From positions 992,001 to 1,056,000 of the forward strand of contig NZ_CADIJQ010000001.1 in NCBI RefSeq assembly GCF_902859595.1: 64,000 nt of DNA. The letters are read 5' to 3'. Position numbers and translations under genes: made by a program. The notes beneath the pieces are model-generated. The model was given only the letters and a program-made list of their open reading frames with translations. It was not told the DNA's origin and searched no databases. The DNA is from Achromobacter kerstersii (GTDB lineage: Bacteria > Pseudomonadota > Gammaproteobacteria > Burkholderiales > Burkholderiaceae_B). Shown here piece after piece: positions 1-9,780 of the stretch (positions are counted from its first letter, which is position 1; each line of letters opens with the position of its first letter).

Positions 1-774
1 GCCCGTGGCCTTGGCGATCCGTTCCAGCGCGGCGAAATCCACCTTGTCTTCCCCCTGCGCCTGCGGGTTGCCAATCCCGATCGTGTGGACGGTGATGTGC
101 CGGTCGGCCGCCATCGACGCCGCGCGGTCGGGCGGCACGGCGCTGCCGGTATCGTTGCCGTCCGTCAGCAAAATCAGCACCTTGTCGCGTTCTTTGGCTT
201 GTTCAAGCTGCTTGATCGCCACCCCGATTGCATCACCGATGGCGGTGTTTGGCCCCGCCATGCCGGTCGTCACCTGGTCCAGCAGCAGGCTCAGGGTGGC
301 GTGGTCTTGCGTCAGCGGCGCTTGCGGATACGCGGCGGTGCCGAACACGATCAGGCCCAGCCGGTCGTCCTTGCGGCGCGCGATGAAATCGGCCACCACG
401 GCCTTGACGCCACTCAGGCGGTCCTTGCGCTGCCCCGACGGGTCAACGAAATCCTGCGTTTCCATCGACTGGGAAATGTCCAGCGCCAGCATCAGGTCGC
501 GCACGGGTTGCCGGTGTTCCACCGGCGGCTCAACGCGTTCCGGCCGCGCCAACGCCAACACCAGCAAGGCCCAGACCAGAACGTTCAGCGCCAGTTGCCA
601 GCCGTCGCGCCGCACCCCGGGGCGCTGGGGAGACTGCCCTATCGTCCGCGCGACGGATTCAAAAAATGGAATGCGCAAGGCCCCACGCCGCTGCACATAG
701 GCGGGCAGATAGCGGTACGCCAGCCACCCCAGCGGCAGCAGGATCAGCAGCCAGGGGTAGTCAAGCCGCCACAT
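1..774 (-). CDS. VWA-domain membrane protein (BatA-like), 3' end beyond window
   Basis: Reading the minus strand from the ATG at 774 gives 258 codons open to the window edge, so the C-terminus is missing. Two hydrophobic segments (about residues 8-20 and 61-76) flank a basic stretch, as in BatA/BatB proteins. A von Willebrand factor A domain follows with the metal-ion-dependent adhesion motif D-I-S-Q-S at residues 99-103 and a later L-L-T-D-G-N-D strand. The start overlaps the end of the upstream DUF4381 gene by 14 bases, which implies translational coupling. With the MoxR ATPase, DUF58 and DUF4381 genes it forms a classic MoxR-type module, thought to act in metal insertion or envelope-protein maturation. 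The substrate is not identifiable here. Confidence 0.85.
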   Translation of the reverse strand, partial: MWRLDYPWLLILLPLGWLAYRYLPAYVQRRGALRIPFFESVARTIGQSPQRPGVRRDGWQLALNVLVWALLVLALARPERVEPPVEHRQPVRDLMLALDISQSMETQDFVDPSGQRKDRLSGVKAVVADFIARRKDDRLGLIVFGTAAYPQAPLTQDHATLSLLLDQVTTGMAGPNTAIGDAIGVAIKQLEQAKERDKVLILLTDGNDTGSAVPPDRAASMAADRHITVHTIGIGNPQAQGEDKVDFAALERIAKATG

Positions 775-1270
775 GATGCCGCTCCATCCACTGCCGGCTG
801 GCGGCAAACAACGATTGCAAGTGCGCGGGCGGAATGGCGCGCACCGCGTCGGGCGGCGCGTAGGCCAGCACCCGCAGCAGCGCCTCGGTATCCGGCGTGA
901 ACGCGCCGCCATTACGCGCCATAAAGGCCAGCCAGGCCTCGCCCGTCAAGGCTCCAACCTGCGCGCGTTCGCCCTCTGGCACCGAAGACAGGCCGACGCG
1001 CTTGAGCAGAATGGGTAATTCACGCGCCGCCAGCGCATCGGCCTGCGCCGCTTGCCGCAGCGCTTCCAGGCGCTGCAAGCCCGCACGGCGGTAGGCGTTG
1101 CGCTGATGCTTACGTACGGCGCGCCATGTGAGCCAGCCGCCCAGCAGTAGCGCCACGGCCAGCACCACCAGCCAGCCCCAGGTTTGCGGCCAATAGCTGA
1201 CCGGCGCGGGCAACGGCAGTTGCACTAGCTGGTCCACCGAGGGCAATGCGTCGTCGGCGCTTACCGTCAT
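761..1270 (-). CDS. DUF4381 family membrane protein
   Basis: A 169-aa protein with one transmembrane helix near residues 28-48, followed by a basic, Arg/Ala-rich cytoplasmic helical region. The arrangement (short periplasmic head with Leu/Pro, one TM, cationic tail) and the position between DUF58 and VWA genes fit DUF4381, a usual member of MoxR-DUF58-VWA operons. The ATG overlaps the stop of the upstream DUF58 gene by 4 bases, and its own 3' end overlaps the VWA start by 14 bases, so the four genes are very probably one transcript. No catalytic motif is visible. The role is inferred from context: a membrane partner of the VWA protein. Confidence 0.8.
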   Translation of the reverse strand: MTVSADDALPSVDQLVQLPLPAPVSYWPQTWGWLVVLAVALLLGGWLTWRAVRKHQRNAYRRAGLQRLEALRQAAQADALAARELPILLKRVGLSSVPEGERAQVGALTGEAWLAFMARNGGAFTPDTEALLRVLAYAPPDAVRAIPPAHLQSLFAASRQWMERHHVAA

Positions 1271-2225
1271 GTGCGCCTCCCTGCCCCGGCTTCGCGGCCC
1301 AGTTCGCGGCGCAATTGCGTCAAGGTGTCGTCGGCGGTGTCGATAGACAGCAGCGGCACATGGCTGCGGCGCAGCAGTTCCGCCACATCGCGCAGCCGGC
1401 CCGTGAAGAAGTCCGACAAGGGCTGATGCACCTGCCGCTTGTCGGCCGCCACCTCAACCTGCAACTCGCCTTGCGTCACCACCAAGCGGCCGCGCAACGG
1501 CATGTGCACTGCCAAGGGGTCGTAGACCAGCGTCGCAATCACGTCGTTGTGCGCGGCAAGGGTGCGAAGCAGCCGCAAGGTCTTGTCATTGGCGCCGGCG
1601 AAGTCGCTGATCAGGCAGATCAGGTTGTCGTGCGGCGCCTGGGCCAGCGCGCCCTCAAGCGCCTGGTTCAAGCGGCCGGCCGCATCCACATCCGGGGCAT
1701 CTGCGCGCAACGCCTGGTTGCGCCGGACGATAGCCGCGAATAAGGCCTGGATGCGTTCGCAGCTGCGCAAGGGACGAATCGCGTCGATGCCGTCGTCGCT
1801 GAACACCAGGCCGCCGACCCGGTCGCCCGCCTGATACCCCATCCATGCCGACATGGCCGCCAGCCTTGCCGCCACCACCGATTTGAAGCTGCGCACCGAG
1901 CCAAAGTGCATGCCCATGCGCTGGTCGACCAGCACCAGCATCGGGCGGTCGCGCTCTTCGCTATAGGTGCGTATGTAGGGCTTGCCCAAACGCTGCGACG
2001 CCCGCCAATCCAGTTGGCGCAAGTCGTCGCCCGGCAGATAGCGGCGCAGCTCTTCGAAGTCCAGCCCACGTCCGCGCAGCCGCGACCCATGCTGGCCCGC
2101 CAGGATGCTGTTGATGGGCTGCCGGCTGGAAAAGCGCAAACCGCGCGCCGCCGGTTCCAACGCCATCAGGTCCGGAATACGAACATGGACGTCGGGCGCG
2201 GGCGTGGCGGTGGGCATGGGTGCGC

Positions 2226-2229
<4 letters not shown>
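1267..2229 (-). CDS. DUF58 domain-containing protein
   Basis: A 320-aa protein carrying the DUF58 signature around residues 50-95: R-G-L-D-F-E-E-L-R-x-Y-x-P-G-D-D followed by D-W-R-A-S and a Y-S-E-E-R-D-R segment. A VWA-like strand (L-V-L-V-D-Q-R-M) follows. DUF58 proteins accompany MoxR AAA+ ATPases and are thought to present substrate to the ATPase. The gene overlaps the stop of the MoxR gene and the start of the DUF4381 gene by 4 bases each, supporting coupled translation. Length is normal for the family. Confidence 0.88.
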
Positions 2230-3203
<974 letters not shown>

Positions 3204-3249
3204 GCCCTATTCCTTTGCGTGGTTCCTGCGTCGTTGCGACGCGACGGCG

Positions 3250-4428
3250 TCATCGGCTGGCAACGCCGTGCTTGCTGGACTGCGCCAGTTTCCATTGCTG
3301 CGTGGTCATGACCGTGCGAAAGCCCAGGTGCGACATCCCGTTCATCGGGTCCGTGCCGCGCCGTGCGCTGGTGCGGTAGCTGATGCAATAGGTATCGCTG
3401 CACAGGAACGAGCCGCCGCGCGTGACGCGCTTGGGCGCACCGGCGGGCACGATGCCGTCATCCGGGTCGAAGCTGTCTGACGGGCCGGCCGGGTCAACCG
3501 GCGGCTTGCGATACTGCGCCTGAATCTTGAAGGCGTCGGCGCGATACCAGTCTGACGTCCACTGCCAGACGTTGCCGGCCATGTCATACAAGCCATAGCC
3601 GTTTGGTGAAAAGCTGCCCACGGGCATCGTGCCCACCTGCACCTTTTCGTCTTTGACCACGGGGAATGGCTGCTGTTGCTGGGTATCCCAGATATTCGCC
3701 ATGGGCTTGCCCTGCGGCAGCAACTCTTCGCCCCACGCGTAGGTGGCTTGTTCCAGGCCGCCGCGCGCCGCCATTTCCCATTCCGTCTCGGTCGGCAAAC
3801 GCTTGCCCGCCCACTTCGCGTAGGCCTGGGCGTCTTCATACGACACCTGTACGACGGGGTGATCGTCCTTGCCGGCAATGGAGCTGGCCGGCCCTTGCGG
3901 ATGGCGCCAGTTGGCCCCCGCCACATAACGCCACCAGCGCGAGTAATCACGCAGCGATACCTCGGACTCGGTTCCGACAAACACCATTGCGCCCGGCACC
4001 AGCAGACTGTCATCCGGGCGCGGCGTGCCGGGGGGCAGCTGCACTTTCAAATCTTCCCATTTCGGCTTTTGCTCGGCCGTGGTGACGTAGCCAGTGGCCT
4101 CGACGAACCGGCGAAACTGCGCGTTCGTCACGTCGTTCACATCCATCCAGAAGCCGCTCACCGATACCTTGTGCGCGGGCATCTCATTGGGTTGCGCCAG
4201 CTTGTGGCTGCTGCCCATCAGGAACTCACGCGCCGGCACCCATGCCATTCCGGGCGGGCCGTTCTTGCCATCCCCCAACACCACCTTCACGGCTTCCGGG
4301 CGGCCATCGTCGCCCAATACCAAATAGGCCGTGCTGGCCGCGACGCCCAGCGCCACGCCGCCCAGCAGCAATGCCCCAACCAGGCGGGCCTTGTGTTTCG
4401 TTTGCGTTGCCGTCATCTGAATCACCAT
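3250..4428 (-). CDS. Membrane-anchored formylglycine-generating-enzyme-like (SUMF1) protein
   Basis: A 392-aa protein with an N-terminal hydrophobic anchor (about residues 17-38) and an FGE-sulfatase fold. Family motifs include P-x-H-x-V-x-V-x-x-F-W-M near 80, the R-L-P-T-E-T-E-W-E block near 209-217, and G-L-Y-D-M-A-G-N-V-W-Q-W. The C-terminal active-site block contains Cys343 and Cys348, spaced as the copper-binding cysteine pair of true aerobic FGEs and followed by Y-R-x-x-A-R. FGEs convert a sulfatase Cys to formylglycine. Many SUMF1 homologues lack the cysteines; this one keeps them. No sulfatase gene lies in the window. The next ATG, four codons in, is an alternative start. Anchoring in the membrane is unusual for a bacterial FGE. 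Confidence 0.82.
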   Translation of the reverse strand: MVIQMTATQTKHKARLVGALLLGGVALGVAASTAYLVLGDDGRPEAVKVVLGDGKNGPPGMAWVPAREFLMGSSHKLAQPNEMPAHKVSVSGFWMDVNDVTNAQFRRFVEATGYVTTAEQKPKWEDLKVQLPPGTPRPDDSLLVPGAMVFVGTESEVSLRDYSRWWRYVAGANWRHPQGPASSIAGKDDHPVVQVSYEDAQAYAKWAGKRLPTETEWEMAARGGLEQATYAWGEELLPQGKPMANIWDTQQQQPFPVVKDEKVQVGTMPVGSFSPNGYGLYDMAGNVWQWTSDWYRADAFKIQAQYRKPPVDPAGPSDSFDPDDGIVPAGAPKRVTRGGSFLCSDTYCISYRTSARRGTDPMNGMSHLGFRTVMTTQQWKLAQSSKHGVASR

Positions 4429-4497
4429 CCGATATCAAAGTCATTACCGCTGCCTGCTGTCCGGCTTGCAGGCAGTCCATTGATCGACGTGGTCGCC

Positions 4498-5511
4498 CTA
4501 AAACACCAGCGTGGCCGTACCCATGAACGTGCTGGTGCTGTCCAGGCGATTGGTGCTGCTGATTGTCGGCACCCAGCGCAGGCCCAGAGACAGTGAACGC
4601 TTGTCGGCCAGCTTGGTGTCATACGTGACGATCGGGCCCAGCGCCCAATCCCTGCCTTTGAATCCGTCGAGCCTGTCGGCCGTGGGGCCGGTGTCGCTGC
4701 CCAACTGCTGAATGGTGCCCAGAATCATCCCCACACTGACGCCATTGCTGAACATCTTGCGGCCCATCACATCCATGCTGAAGAGGGGCGCATTCTGGTA
4801 GTCGGTGGCGTTGTTCCGGGTAAAGAACTGCACGCCCGCCACCGTATCCAGCTGAAAGCCAGACTCTGGAAAGATCTTCGTATAGGCCACCTGCGGAATG
4901 AACGTCCAATTGTTCAGGCTGGGGTTGGCCATGTCCTTGGCGTTGTACTTGCCGGTGGGCGCCCACACGTTCAGGCTGAGCGCCATATGCGACGTTTCGG
5001 AAAAGTGATAGCCCGCGATGATCGGTGAAAAATACAGATCGAACAGGTTCGAGGCTTTGTCGGTCTGCCCCACGGCGCGGCCGCCGGGGCCAGTCAATGT
5101 GGAGTCCACTTTCGTGTAGACGTACGGCAAGGTGAAGCTGGATGCAAAGTTCCAGCGCCCAGGGCCGGTGTCCCAGGTTTTGAGCACGGTGGCCAGCGTG
5201 AACGCAACCTGCCCGTCCAAGCCCAACGACGTCCTGCCGCCGACCGGTACTTCACGGCTGCCGCCGATCGTTCCATCCAGATAAATCTGGGCAAAGTTCA
5301 CCGCCCAGATTGGCTCGGGCGACACGATGCCTGCATTGGGCTGCACATTGGTGCCGGTGATCTGCCGGCCCAGTGCGCCTTCGGTGGCATGGGCCGCGCC
5401 GGATGCGCCTAGGGCCGCCAAGGCCAGTGACGGCACCAATGTGTTACGCCAGACCGATTTGGGCCAGACCGATTTTGGCCACAAATTCGAGCGCGCGTTT
5501 TTCGACTTCAT
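4498..5511 (-). CDS. MetA-pathway-type outer-membrane transporter
   Basis: A 337-aa protein with a signal peptide that ends in A-H-A, then alternating beta-strand sequence rich in aromatic and small residues, ending in a terminal Phe as outer-membrane barrels do. The pattern (L-D-L-Y-F-S-P, L-x-x-N-V-W-A-P-T-G-K-Y, N-W-T-F-I-P) matches the phenol-degradation MetA-pathway porin family. The substrate is unknown, and a hydrophobic organic compound is the family expectation. The N-region contains a tandem K-S-V-W-P repeat arising from a short DNA duplication near 5450-5480. An A-rich Shine-Dalgarno (AAGGGGAAG) precedes the ATG. It lies 21 bases downstream of the DUF1254 gene, so the two are probably co-transcribed. 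Confidence 0.75.
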   Translation of the reverse strand: MKSKNARSNLWPKSVWPKSVWRNTLVPSLALAALGASGAAHATEGALGRQITGTNVQPNAGIVSPEPIWAVNFAQIYLDGTIGGSREVPVGGRTSLGLDGQVAFTLATVLKTWDTGPGRWNFASSFTLPYVYTKVDSTLTGPGGRAVGQTDKASNLFDLYFSPIIAGYHFSETSHMALSLNVWAPTGKYNAKDMANPSLNNWTFIPQVAYTKIFPESGFQLDTVAGVQFFTRNNATDYQNAPLFSMDVMGRKMFSNGVSVGMILGTIQQLGSDTGPTADRLDGFKGRDWALGPIVTYDTKLADKRSLSLGLRWVPTISSTNRLDSTSTFMGTATLVF

Positions 5512-5532
5512 TGCTTCCCCTTCCCCTACGCA

Positions 5533-6972
5533 TCAAGGCGCCAGCTCGGCCTTGGGCAATTTCCATGTGCCATCCAGGACAGCGGGTTTCGGGCCGTAAA
5601 AGCGGGCCACGATATTGAATCGGCCTTCCGGCGCGGGAAGCCAATTTGATTCCTTGTCCTTGCCGGGGTTGGCGTGCTGCACATACAGCGTCAAGGAACC
5701 ATCCTTGCCGCGTTTCAAACCGCGCGTACGGTCACCAATCGCGTAGCGATTGATCGGGTTCGCCACCAGATGGCGGCCCGGCAAGTCGTACATCGTCATG
5801 GACCAAAAGAACTGCACGGGCGGCAATTGGCCCGGCTCGAACCGGATCACGTACGACTTGGAACCGTCCAGCGGTTGCCCTTGCGCGTCTTCTTCGTATC
5901 CCAGATAGACGGCCTCTTCTGACGAATTGCCATAGATGCCCATCGCCGCGGCCACCGCCCGCTTGGTGTAGTCACCCGCCAGCGTCTCGCGCGATCCAAA
6001 CAAGCCGATGGACGACCGCGTCTGTTTTTCCGCCTGCAATAAGGCGGCCTTGCCGTCTGCAACGCCATCCTCGATCGCCTGGCGCGTGACCGGGTCCAGC
6101 TTGGACGCATCAAACGGTTTGCCCGGCGCAATGCCGATCTGAGCAAAGCGCCGCATCATGTCCTGCTCGGAAGCGGGTTGCGGCTGCGTGAACGCCAGCA
6201 ACTGATTCATATAGGCAATGAAGTCGACCGACGTCGCGCGCTGTTCGTCCCAAGGCAGCCAGTCCACATCAGGTGCAGCGGGCGGCGCGGGTTGGTGCGC
6301 AAAGACATTGAGCGGGCGCAGTTGGTACTTGGCTTGCAAGGCCTGCACGGCCTTCTCGTCAGACGGGCCGTTCAGGCTGGTGCGGCCCAGGATGGCGACG
6401 AAATCCGTCTCCGAACGCAGCACCTTCGTAATACCTTTGGGCGTATCCCCCTTCCAATGCGGCCCGGCGATCAGGTAATTGCCTGCGCCAAAGCCGGTCG
6501 CGCGCACCCCCGCATAGGCGAAGTTGTAGGTGTACATATCCACCATCTGGAAGACGTTGTAGCGGTCTTTCGGCGTGGCGGGCAGGCTCAACACCCAAGG
6601 CTGCGCGCGCAGATCGAGCCAGGCCCATGAGTACGGCGTGTCGTTGTTGGGGGTGACAATCTCCCGATTTTCCGGCGTGTACGGCTGGGAGTAATGACGG
6701 AATTTTCCGAAACCGCCTACGTACTCCTTGCCGCCGGGCCGGATGGCCTGCACGGACATCGTCTTGTAGTTGTAGAGCATCGGGTAGGCATACAGGTATG
6801 CCTCTTTGGCCGCGCTGCGCAACGCTTCATCCTGGATGGGCGCGGGTTTGCTGGCGCACGCCGCCAGCGTGGCCAGCGCCGCGGCCGCCAGCAAGCTGCG
6901 CAAGGTCATCAGCCAGCACAACCCCATTCCTCTTCTGCCTAACTCCCTTGCCTGAGACCTCGTACTGCCCAT
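5533..6972 (-). CDS. DUF1254/DUF1214 domain lipoprotein
   Basis: A 479-aa protein with an N-terminal DUF1254 region (E-A-Y-L-Y-A-Y-P-M near residue 60) and a C-terminal DUF1214 region (F-F-W-S-M-T-M-Y-D, N-P-I-N-R-Y-A-I-G-D). A lipobox L-A-A-C lies near residues 36-39, so it is probably a lipoprotein. The start at 6972 is chosen because GGAG lies 8 bases upstream. Internal ATGs at 6927 and 6909 have poorer sites, although the resulting n-region is long. Function of these domains is not firmly known. They often sit beside porins of the MetA type, as here, suggesting handling of a small organic substrate in the envelope. Confidence 0.85.
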   Translation of the reverse strand: MGSTRSQARELGRRGMGLCWLMTLRSLLAAAALATLAACASKPAPIQDEALRSAAKEAYLYAYPMLYNYKTMSVQAIRPGGKEYVGGFGKFRHYSQPYTPENREIVTPNNDTPYSWAWLDLRAQPWVLSLPATPKDRYNVFQMVDMYTYNFAYAGVRATGFGAGNYLIAGPHWKGDTPKGITKVLRSETDFVAILGRTSLNGPSDEKAVQALQAKYQLRPLNVFAHQPAPPAAPDVDWLPWDEQRATSVDFIAYMNQLLAFTQPQPASEQDMMRRFAQIGIAPGKPFDASKLDPVTRQAIEDGVADGKAALLQAEKQTRSSIGLFGSRETLAGDYTKRAVAAAMGIYGNSSEEAVYLGYEEDAQGQPLDGSKSYVIRFEPGQLPPVQFFWSMTMYDLPGRHLVANPINRYAIGDRTRGLKRGKDGSLTLYVQHANPGKDKESNWLPAPEGRFNIVARFYGPKPAVLDGTWKLPKAELAP

Positions 6973-7180
6973 GCGGTGCTCTCCAAACCAGAGATAACAA
7001 AATGCAAAGACACGCCGTCGAACTAGGAATCTTCTCTTATTTGTTAATAAAGAAAATGAGAAGAGTTAAATCTGAAGCAATATTCGCACAGAGTGTTGCT
7101 TTCCCCAAGGGATGAGTCAAGGCGGATATTCCCGGCCGATCCGCTATAGAAAACGGCCCGATTGCCCATTTTGACGTTGC

Positions 7181-7219
7181 AAAAAAACAGCGGAGGCACC
7201 TATTGAGGTGGCTCCGCTG
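7181..7219 (-). terminator. Rho-independent terminator of the TerC/CBS gene
   Basis: On the minus strand a 13-bp stem with one mismatch (CAGCGGAG... / ...CTCCGCTG) with a 6-base loop is followed by seven T. It lies about 22 bases past the stop of the TerC/CBS gene. Confidence 0.85.
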
Positions 7220-7241
7220 TGGGCGTTATGGAAGGAAATAA

Positions 7242-8822
7242 TCAACGCATGGGGGCATTTTCCTGCGACACCGAACGCGCATGCACCTGGTCAATGCGCA
7301 AGCCATCGCGGCGCGTGACTTCAAAGCCCCAGTCCCGCAGGGCGATGGTGTCACCCGCCTCGGGAATGCGGCCCACGGCACGCAGCAGGCAACCGGCCAG
7401 CGTGGCGTCCTCTGGATAGTCTTCGGCCAGCGCCGGGGTATTCAACAGCCGCGCGGCCTCACCTACCGACAAACGCCCTTCCAGCAACCAGGAACCGTCA
7501 GACAACTGCAAGGCTTCGGGCTGGTCTTCGCTGTGTTCGGGCAGTTCGCCCGCCACCGCGGTCAGCACGTCCATCGGCGTGACCAGGCCTTCGCAGACGC
7601 CATGCTCGTCCACCACAATCAGCATGTGGTCGCGGGAAGCGCGCAGTTCTTCCAGCACCCTCAGCACCGGCGTCGTCTCCAGCACATAGCGCGGTTCGCG
7701 AGCCATTTCCACCAGGTCAATCGGGCCGGGGTTCTGCAAGAGCGGCAGCAAGTCCTTGAAATGCAATATGCCCAGCACGTTCGACACGTCTCCCGCGCAG
7801 AGCGGCAAGCGCGAATGGCCGCTGGAGAATTTGCGCACGATGACGTCAGGCGTATCGGCCACATCCAACCAGACCATGTCCCCGCGCGGCACCATGATGG
7901 AGCGCACGTCGTGCGTGCCGACGGACAGCACGCGTTCGATCATGGAGCTTTCCTCGGGCGCAAACGCAGGTTCGTCGCCCGCGCTGTCCACCAGCGCGAC
8001 CACTTCGTCGGCTTGCTGGCCCGCCTGGCCGGCACGCCCCGCGTGCAACAGGCGCAACACGGCGCGCGCCGTGCGCTGGCGGCGTCCCAGCGCGTGCGTG
8101 CCTTTGGCGCGATTACGGCGGGCTAGCTGGTTGCACAGCTCGATCAAGATCGAGAAGCCAATGGCCGCATATAGATAGCCCTTGGGCACGTGGAAGCCCA
8201 GGCCCTCGGCAACCAGGCTGAAACCGATCATCAGCAACAAGCCCAGGCACAAGATCACCACAGTCGGGTGGCGGCCCACAAACGCCATCAGCGGACGGCT
8301 CGCCACCATCATGACGGCCATCGCCACCACGACCGCAATCATCATGATGCTCAGGTCTTGCACCATGCCGACCGCGGTGATGACGGAGTCCAGCGAGAAC
8401 ACGGCGTCCAGCACCACGATCTGCAAGATCACCTGCCAGAACACGGCGTGCTGCGGCTTTTGGCCAGCGTCGTGGCTGGCGCTGCCTTCCACGCGTTCGT
8501 GCAGTTCCATCGTGCCCTTGAACAGCAGGAACAAGCCGCCCAGGATCAGGATCAGATCGCGTCCGGAAATTTCAGCGCCCCACACGGTGAACAGCGGCGC
8601 GGTCAGCGTTACCACCCACGCAATACTGGCCAGCAGGCCCAGACGCATCACCAGCGCCAGCGTCAGGCCGATCAGGCGTGCGCGATTGCGTTGTTCCGGC
8701 GGCAGCTTGTCGGCCAGGATGGCGATGAACACCAGGTTGTCGATGCCCAGAACAATTTCAAGAATGACCAGCGTCGCCAGGCCAAGCCAGGCGGTGGGGT
8801 CGTTCATCCAGTCGAAAATCAT
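7242..8822 (-). CDS. TerC/YoaE-family membrane protein with CBS pair and CorC domain
   Basis: A 526-aa protein. The first ~230 residues form about seven transmembrane helices with the TerC-type motif [11 protein letters not shown] near residue 20 and a second D-A-V-F-S-L-D-S-V repeat near 137. A CBS pair (around 290-410) and a C-terminal CorC/HlyC-type transporter-associated domain ([11 protein letters not shown]) follow. TerC proteins are linked to tellurite resistance, Mn or Ca efflux and metalation of exported proteins. I start at 8822 (M-I-F-D-W) because the family begins there and GGA lies upstream; an ORF extension to 8861 has no support. The gene stands alone with its own terminator. 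Confidence 0.88.
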   Translation of the reverse strand: MIFDWMNDPTAWLGLATLVILEIVLGIDNLVFIAILADKLPPEQRNRARLIGLTLALVMRLGLLASIAWVVTLTAPLFTVWGAEISGRDLILILGGLFLLFKGTMELHERVEGSASHDAGQKPQHAVFWQVILQIVVLDAVFSLDSVITAVGMVQDLSIMMIAVVVAMAVMMVASRPLMAFVGRHPTVVILCLGLLLMIGFSLVAEGLGFHVPKGYLYAAIGFSILIELCNQLARRNRAKGTHALGRRQRTARAVLRLLHAGRAGQAGQQADEVVALVDSAGDEPAFAPEESSMIERVLSVGTHDVRSIMVPRGDMVWLDVADTPDVIVRKFSSGHSRLPLCAGDVSNVLGILHFKDLLPLLQNPGPIDLVEMAREPRYVLETTPVLRVLEELRASRDHMLIVVDEHGVCEGLVTPMDVLTAVAGELPEHSEDQPEALQLSDGSWLLEGRLSVGEAARLLNTPALAEDYPEDATLAGCLLRAVGRIPEAGDTIALRDWGFEVTRRDGLRIDQVHARSVSQENAPMR

Positions 8823-9205
8823 CGATAGTCCGCAGTAGTCGCAGGTTCGGGGCGCGCACACACAGCGGCTCCGCCTTGCTGAAATGTGAGTATGAGGTCA
8901 AGCGGGGAGATGCGGGCAAGGAGGCCCGGCGGCGCTTGCGGCGGTGCGCGGCACGCCAATTGAGGCGTGGTTGCGACGACGCGGGCCGGATCGGCGCGCC
9001 GGGCGGAGCCGGCGGCGTATGCAAAGCGGAAGGTGGTCGGGCGCCTGGGCGCCCTGCTAGGAGGAGGGTCTTCGGTCATAGTGGGCGGCAATCGCAGGCC
9101 TGCCAGGGGCAGCCGTCACGCGAAATTACCGCCGTGCTCTCGTTCTTACAGGATGCTGAATATTACCTGAATCCGAATTCCTTGCACGGGCGGCGCAACC
9201 CCACC
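8823..9205. other. Intergenic region upstream of the TerC/CBS gene
   Basis: This 383-base stretch holds no gene I can support. It has a GC-rich inverted repeat at 9039-9054 (GGGCGCC/GGCGCCC). TerC genes in other bacteria often carry a manganese yybP-ykoY riboswitch, but I could not recognise its core here. A 90-codon minus-strand ORF over 8819-9091 looks like a GC-rich shadow. Confidence 0.4.
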
Positions 9206-9664
9206 CTAGCGCGGATCGGCAGAGCCCCCTGACCCTGACGATGCGCCCGAACCCGGCATGCCGGCGTTATCCGGGGCGCCCGTCTTACCGCCAGGCGTGG
9301 TCGATTTTCCATCCGGCATGGGCGCCTTGCCTGCGTCGGGCACACTGCGTTTGTCGCCCGGTTTGCCCTGCCCCTGGCTGCGGGTGTCTGCGCCCGGGTC
9401 ATCCTGCCTGGGGCTGGAACCAGCCTTGTTCTGGGCATCCGTTTCTTCCGTCGATGGCATTTTCTTCCCGTCATCCATCCGCGCGCCGGGGACGGGCTTG
9501 CCAATGGCGTTCGCGGGCGCAGTCTTTTCGTCTGCGGTAGGCATTGGCATGGTGGGCGGTGCGGCTTGCGCAACCAGCGTTGCCTCGCGCGACTGCGCGC
9601 TGGCGGCGTGCCAAGGCAACACCGCCAGTAATGTGGATAGCAGTAGCAGTTTGTGGCTTTTCAT
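9206..9664 (-). CDS. Small secreted low-complexity protein
   Basis: A 152-aa protein with a clear signal peptide (basic start, hydrophobic core, cleavage after A-S-A near residue 23). The mature part is hydrophilic, rich in Gly, Pro, Lys, Asp and Ser and probably disordered. No domain is recognised. A sigma-54-type -24/-12 element lies about 81 bases upstream (see 9745), making it a likely distant member of the sigma-54 set centred on 22-44 kb. It resembles the 118-aa protein at 38291 in architecture (signal peptide plus Pro/Gly/Thr-rich disordered chain). Confidence 0.75.
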   Translation of the reverse strand: MKSHKLLLLSTLLAVLPWHAASAQSREATLVAQAAPPTMPMPTADEKTAPANAIGKPVPGARMDDGKKMPSTEETDAQNKAGSSPRQDDPGADTRSQGQGKPGDKRSVPDAGKAPMPDGKSTTPGGKTGAPDNAGMPGSGASSGSGGSADPR

Positions 9665-9744
9665 TGTTGTCTCCCAGACGTAAATAGTGACAAACTAAGC
9701 GCCGACGGATTAGCGAAGTAATGCGGTATCTCTTTCGACAAGGG

Positions 9745-9759
9745 GCAAGTTTCGTGCCT
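9745..9759 (-). promoter_or_regulatory. Sigma-54-type promoter for the 9206-9664 gene
   Basis: Minus strand reads AGGCAC-N5-TTGC, keeping the GG and GC dinucleotides of the -24 and -12 elements at the correct spacing. The -12 lies about 81 bases upstream of the ATG at 9664. Confidence 0.6.
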
Positions 9760-9780
9760 GCCCCGATGCTGGAGTGATGC

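Noticed and set aside
5..900. Plus-strand ORFs over the first 900 bases
   Set aside because: They are antisense to the VWA gene, which has clear family motifs on the minus strand.
8819..9091. 90-codon minus-strand ORF upstream of the TerC gene
   Set aside because: It has no ribosome site, overlaps the TerC start and shows only GC-driven Arg/Pro/Ala composition.
8823..9100. Manganese (yybP-ykoY) riboswitch before the TerC/CBS gene
   Set aside because: Expected from the gene family, but I could not find the conserved core.
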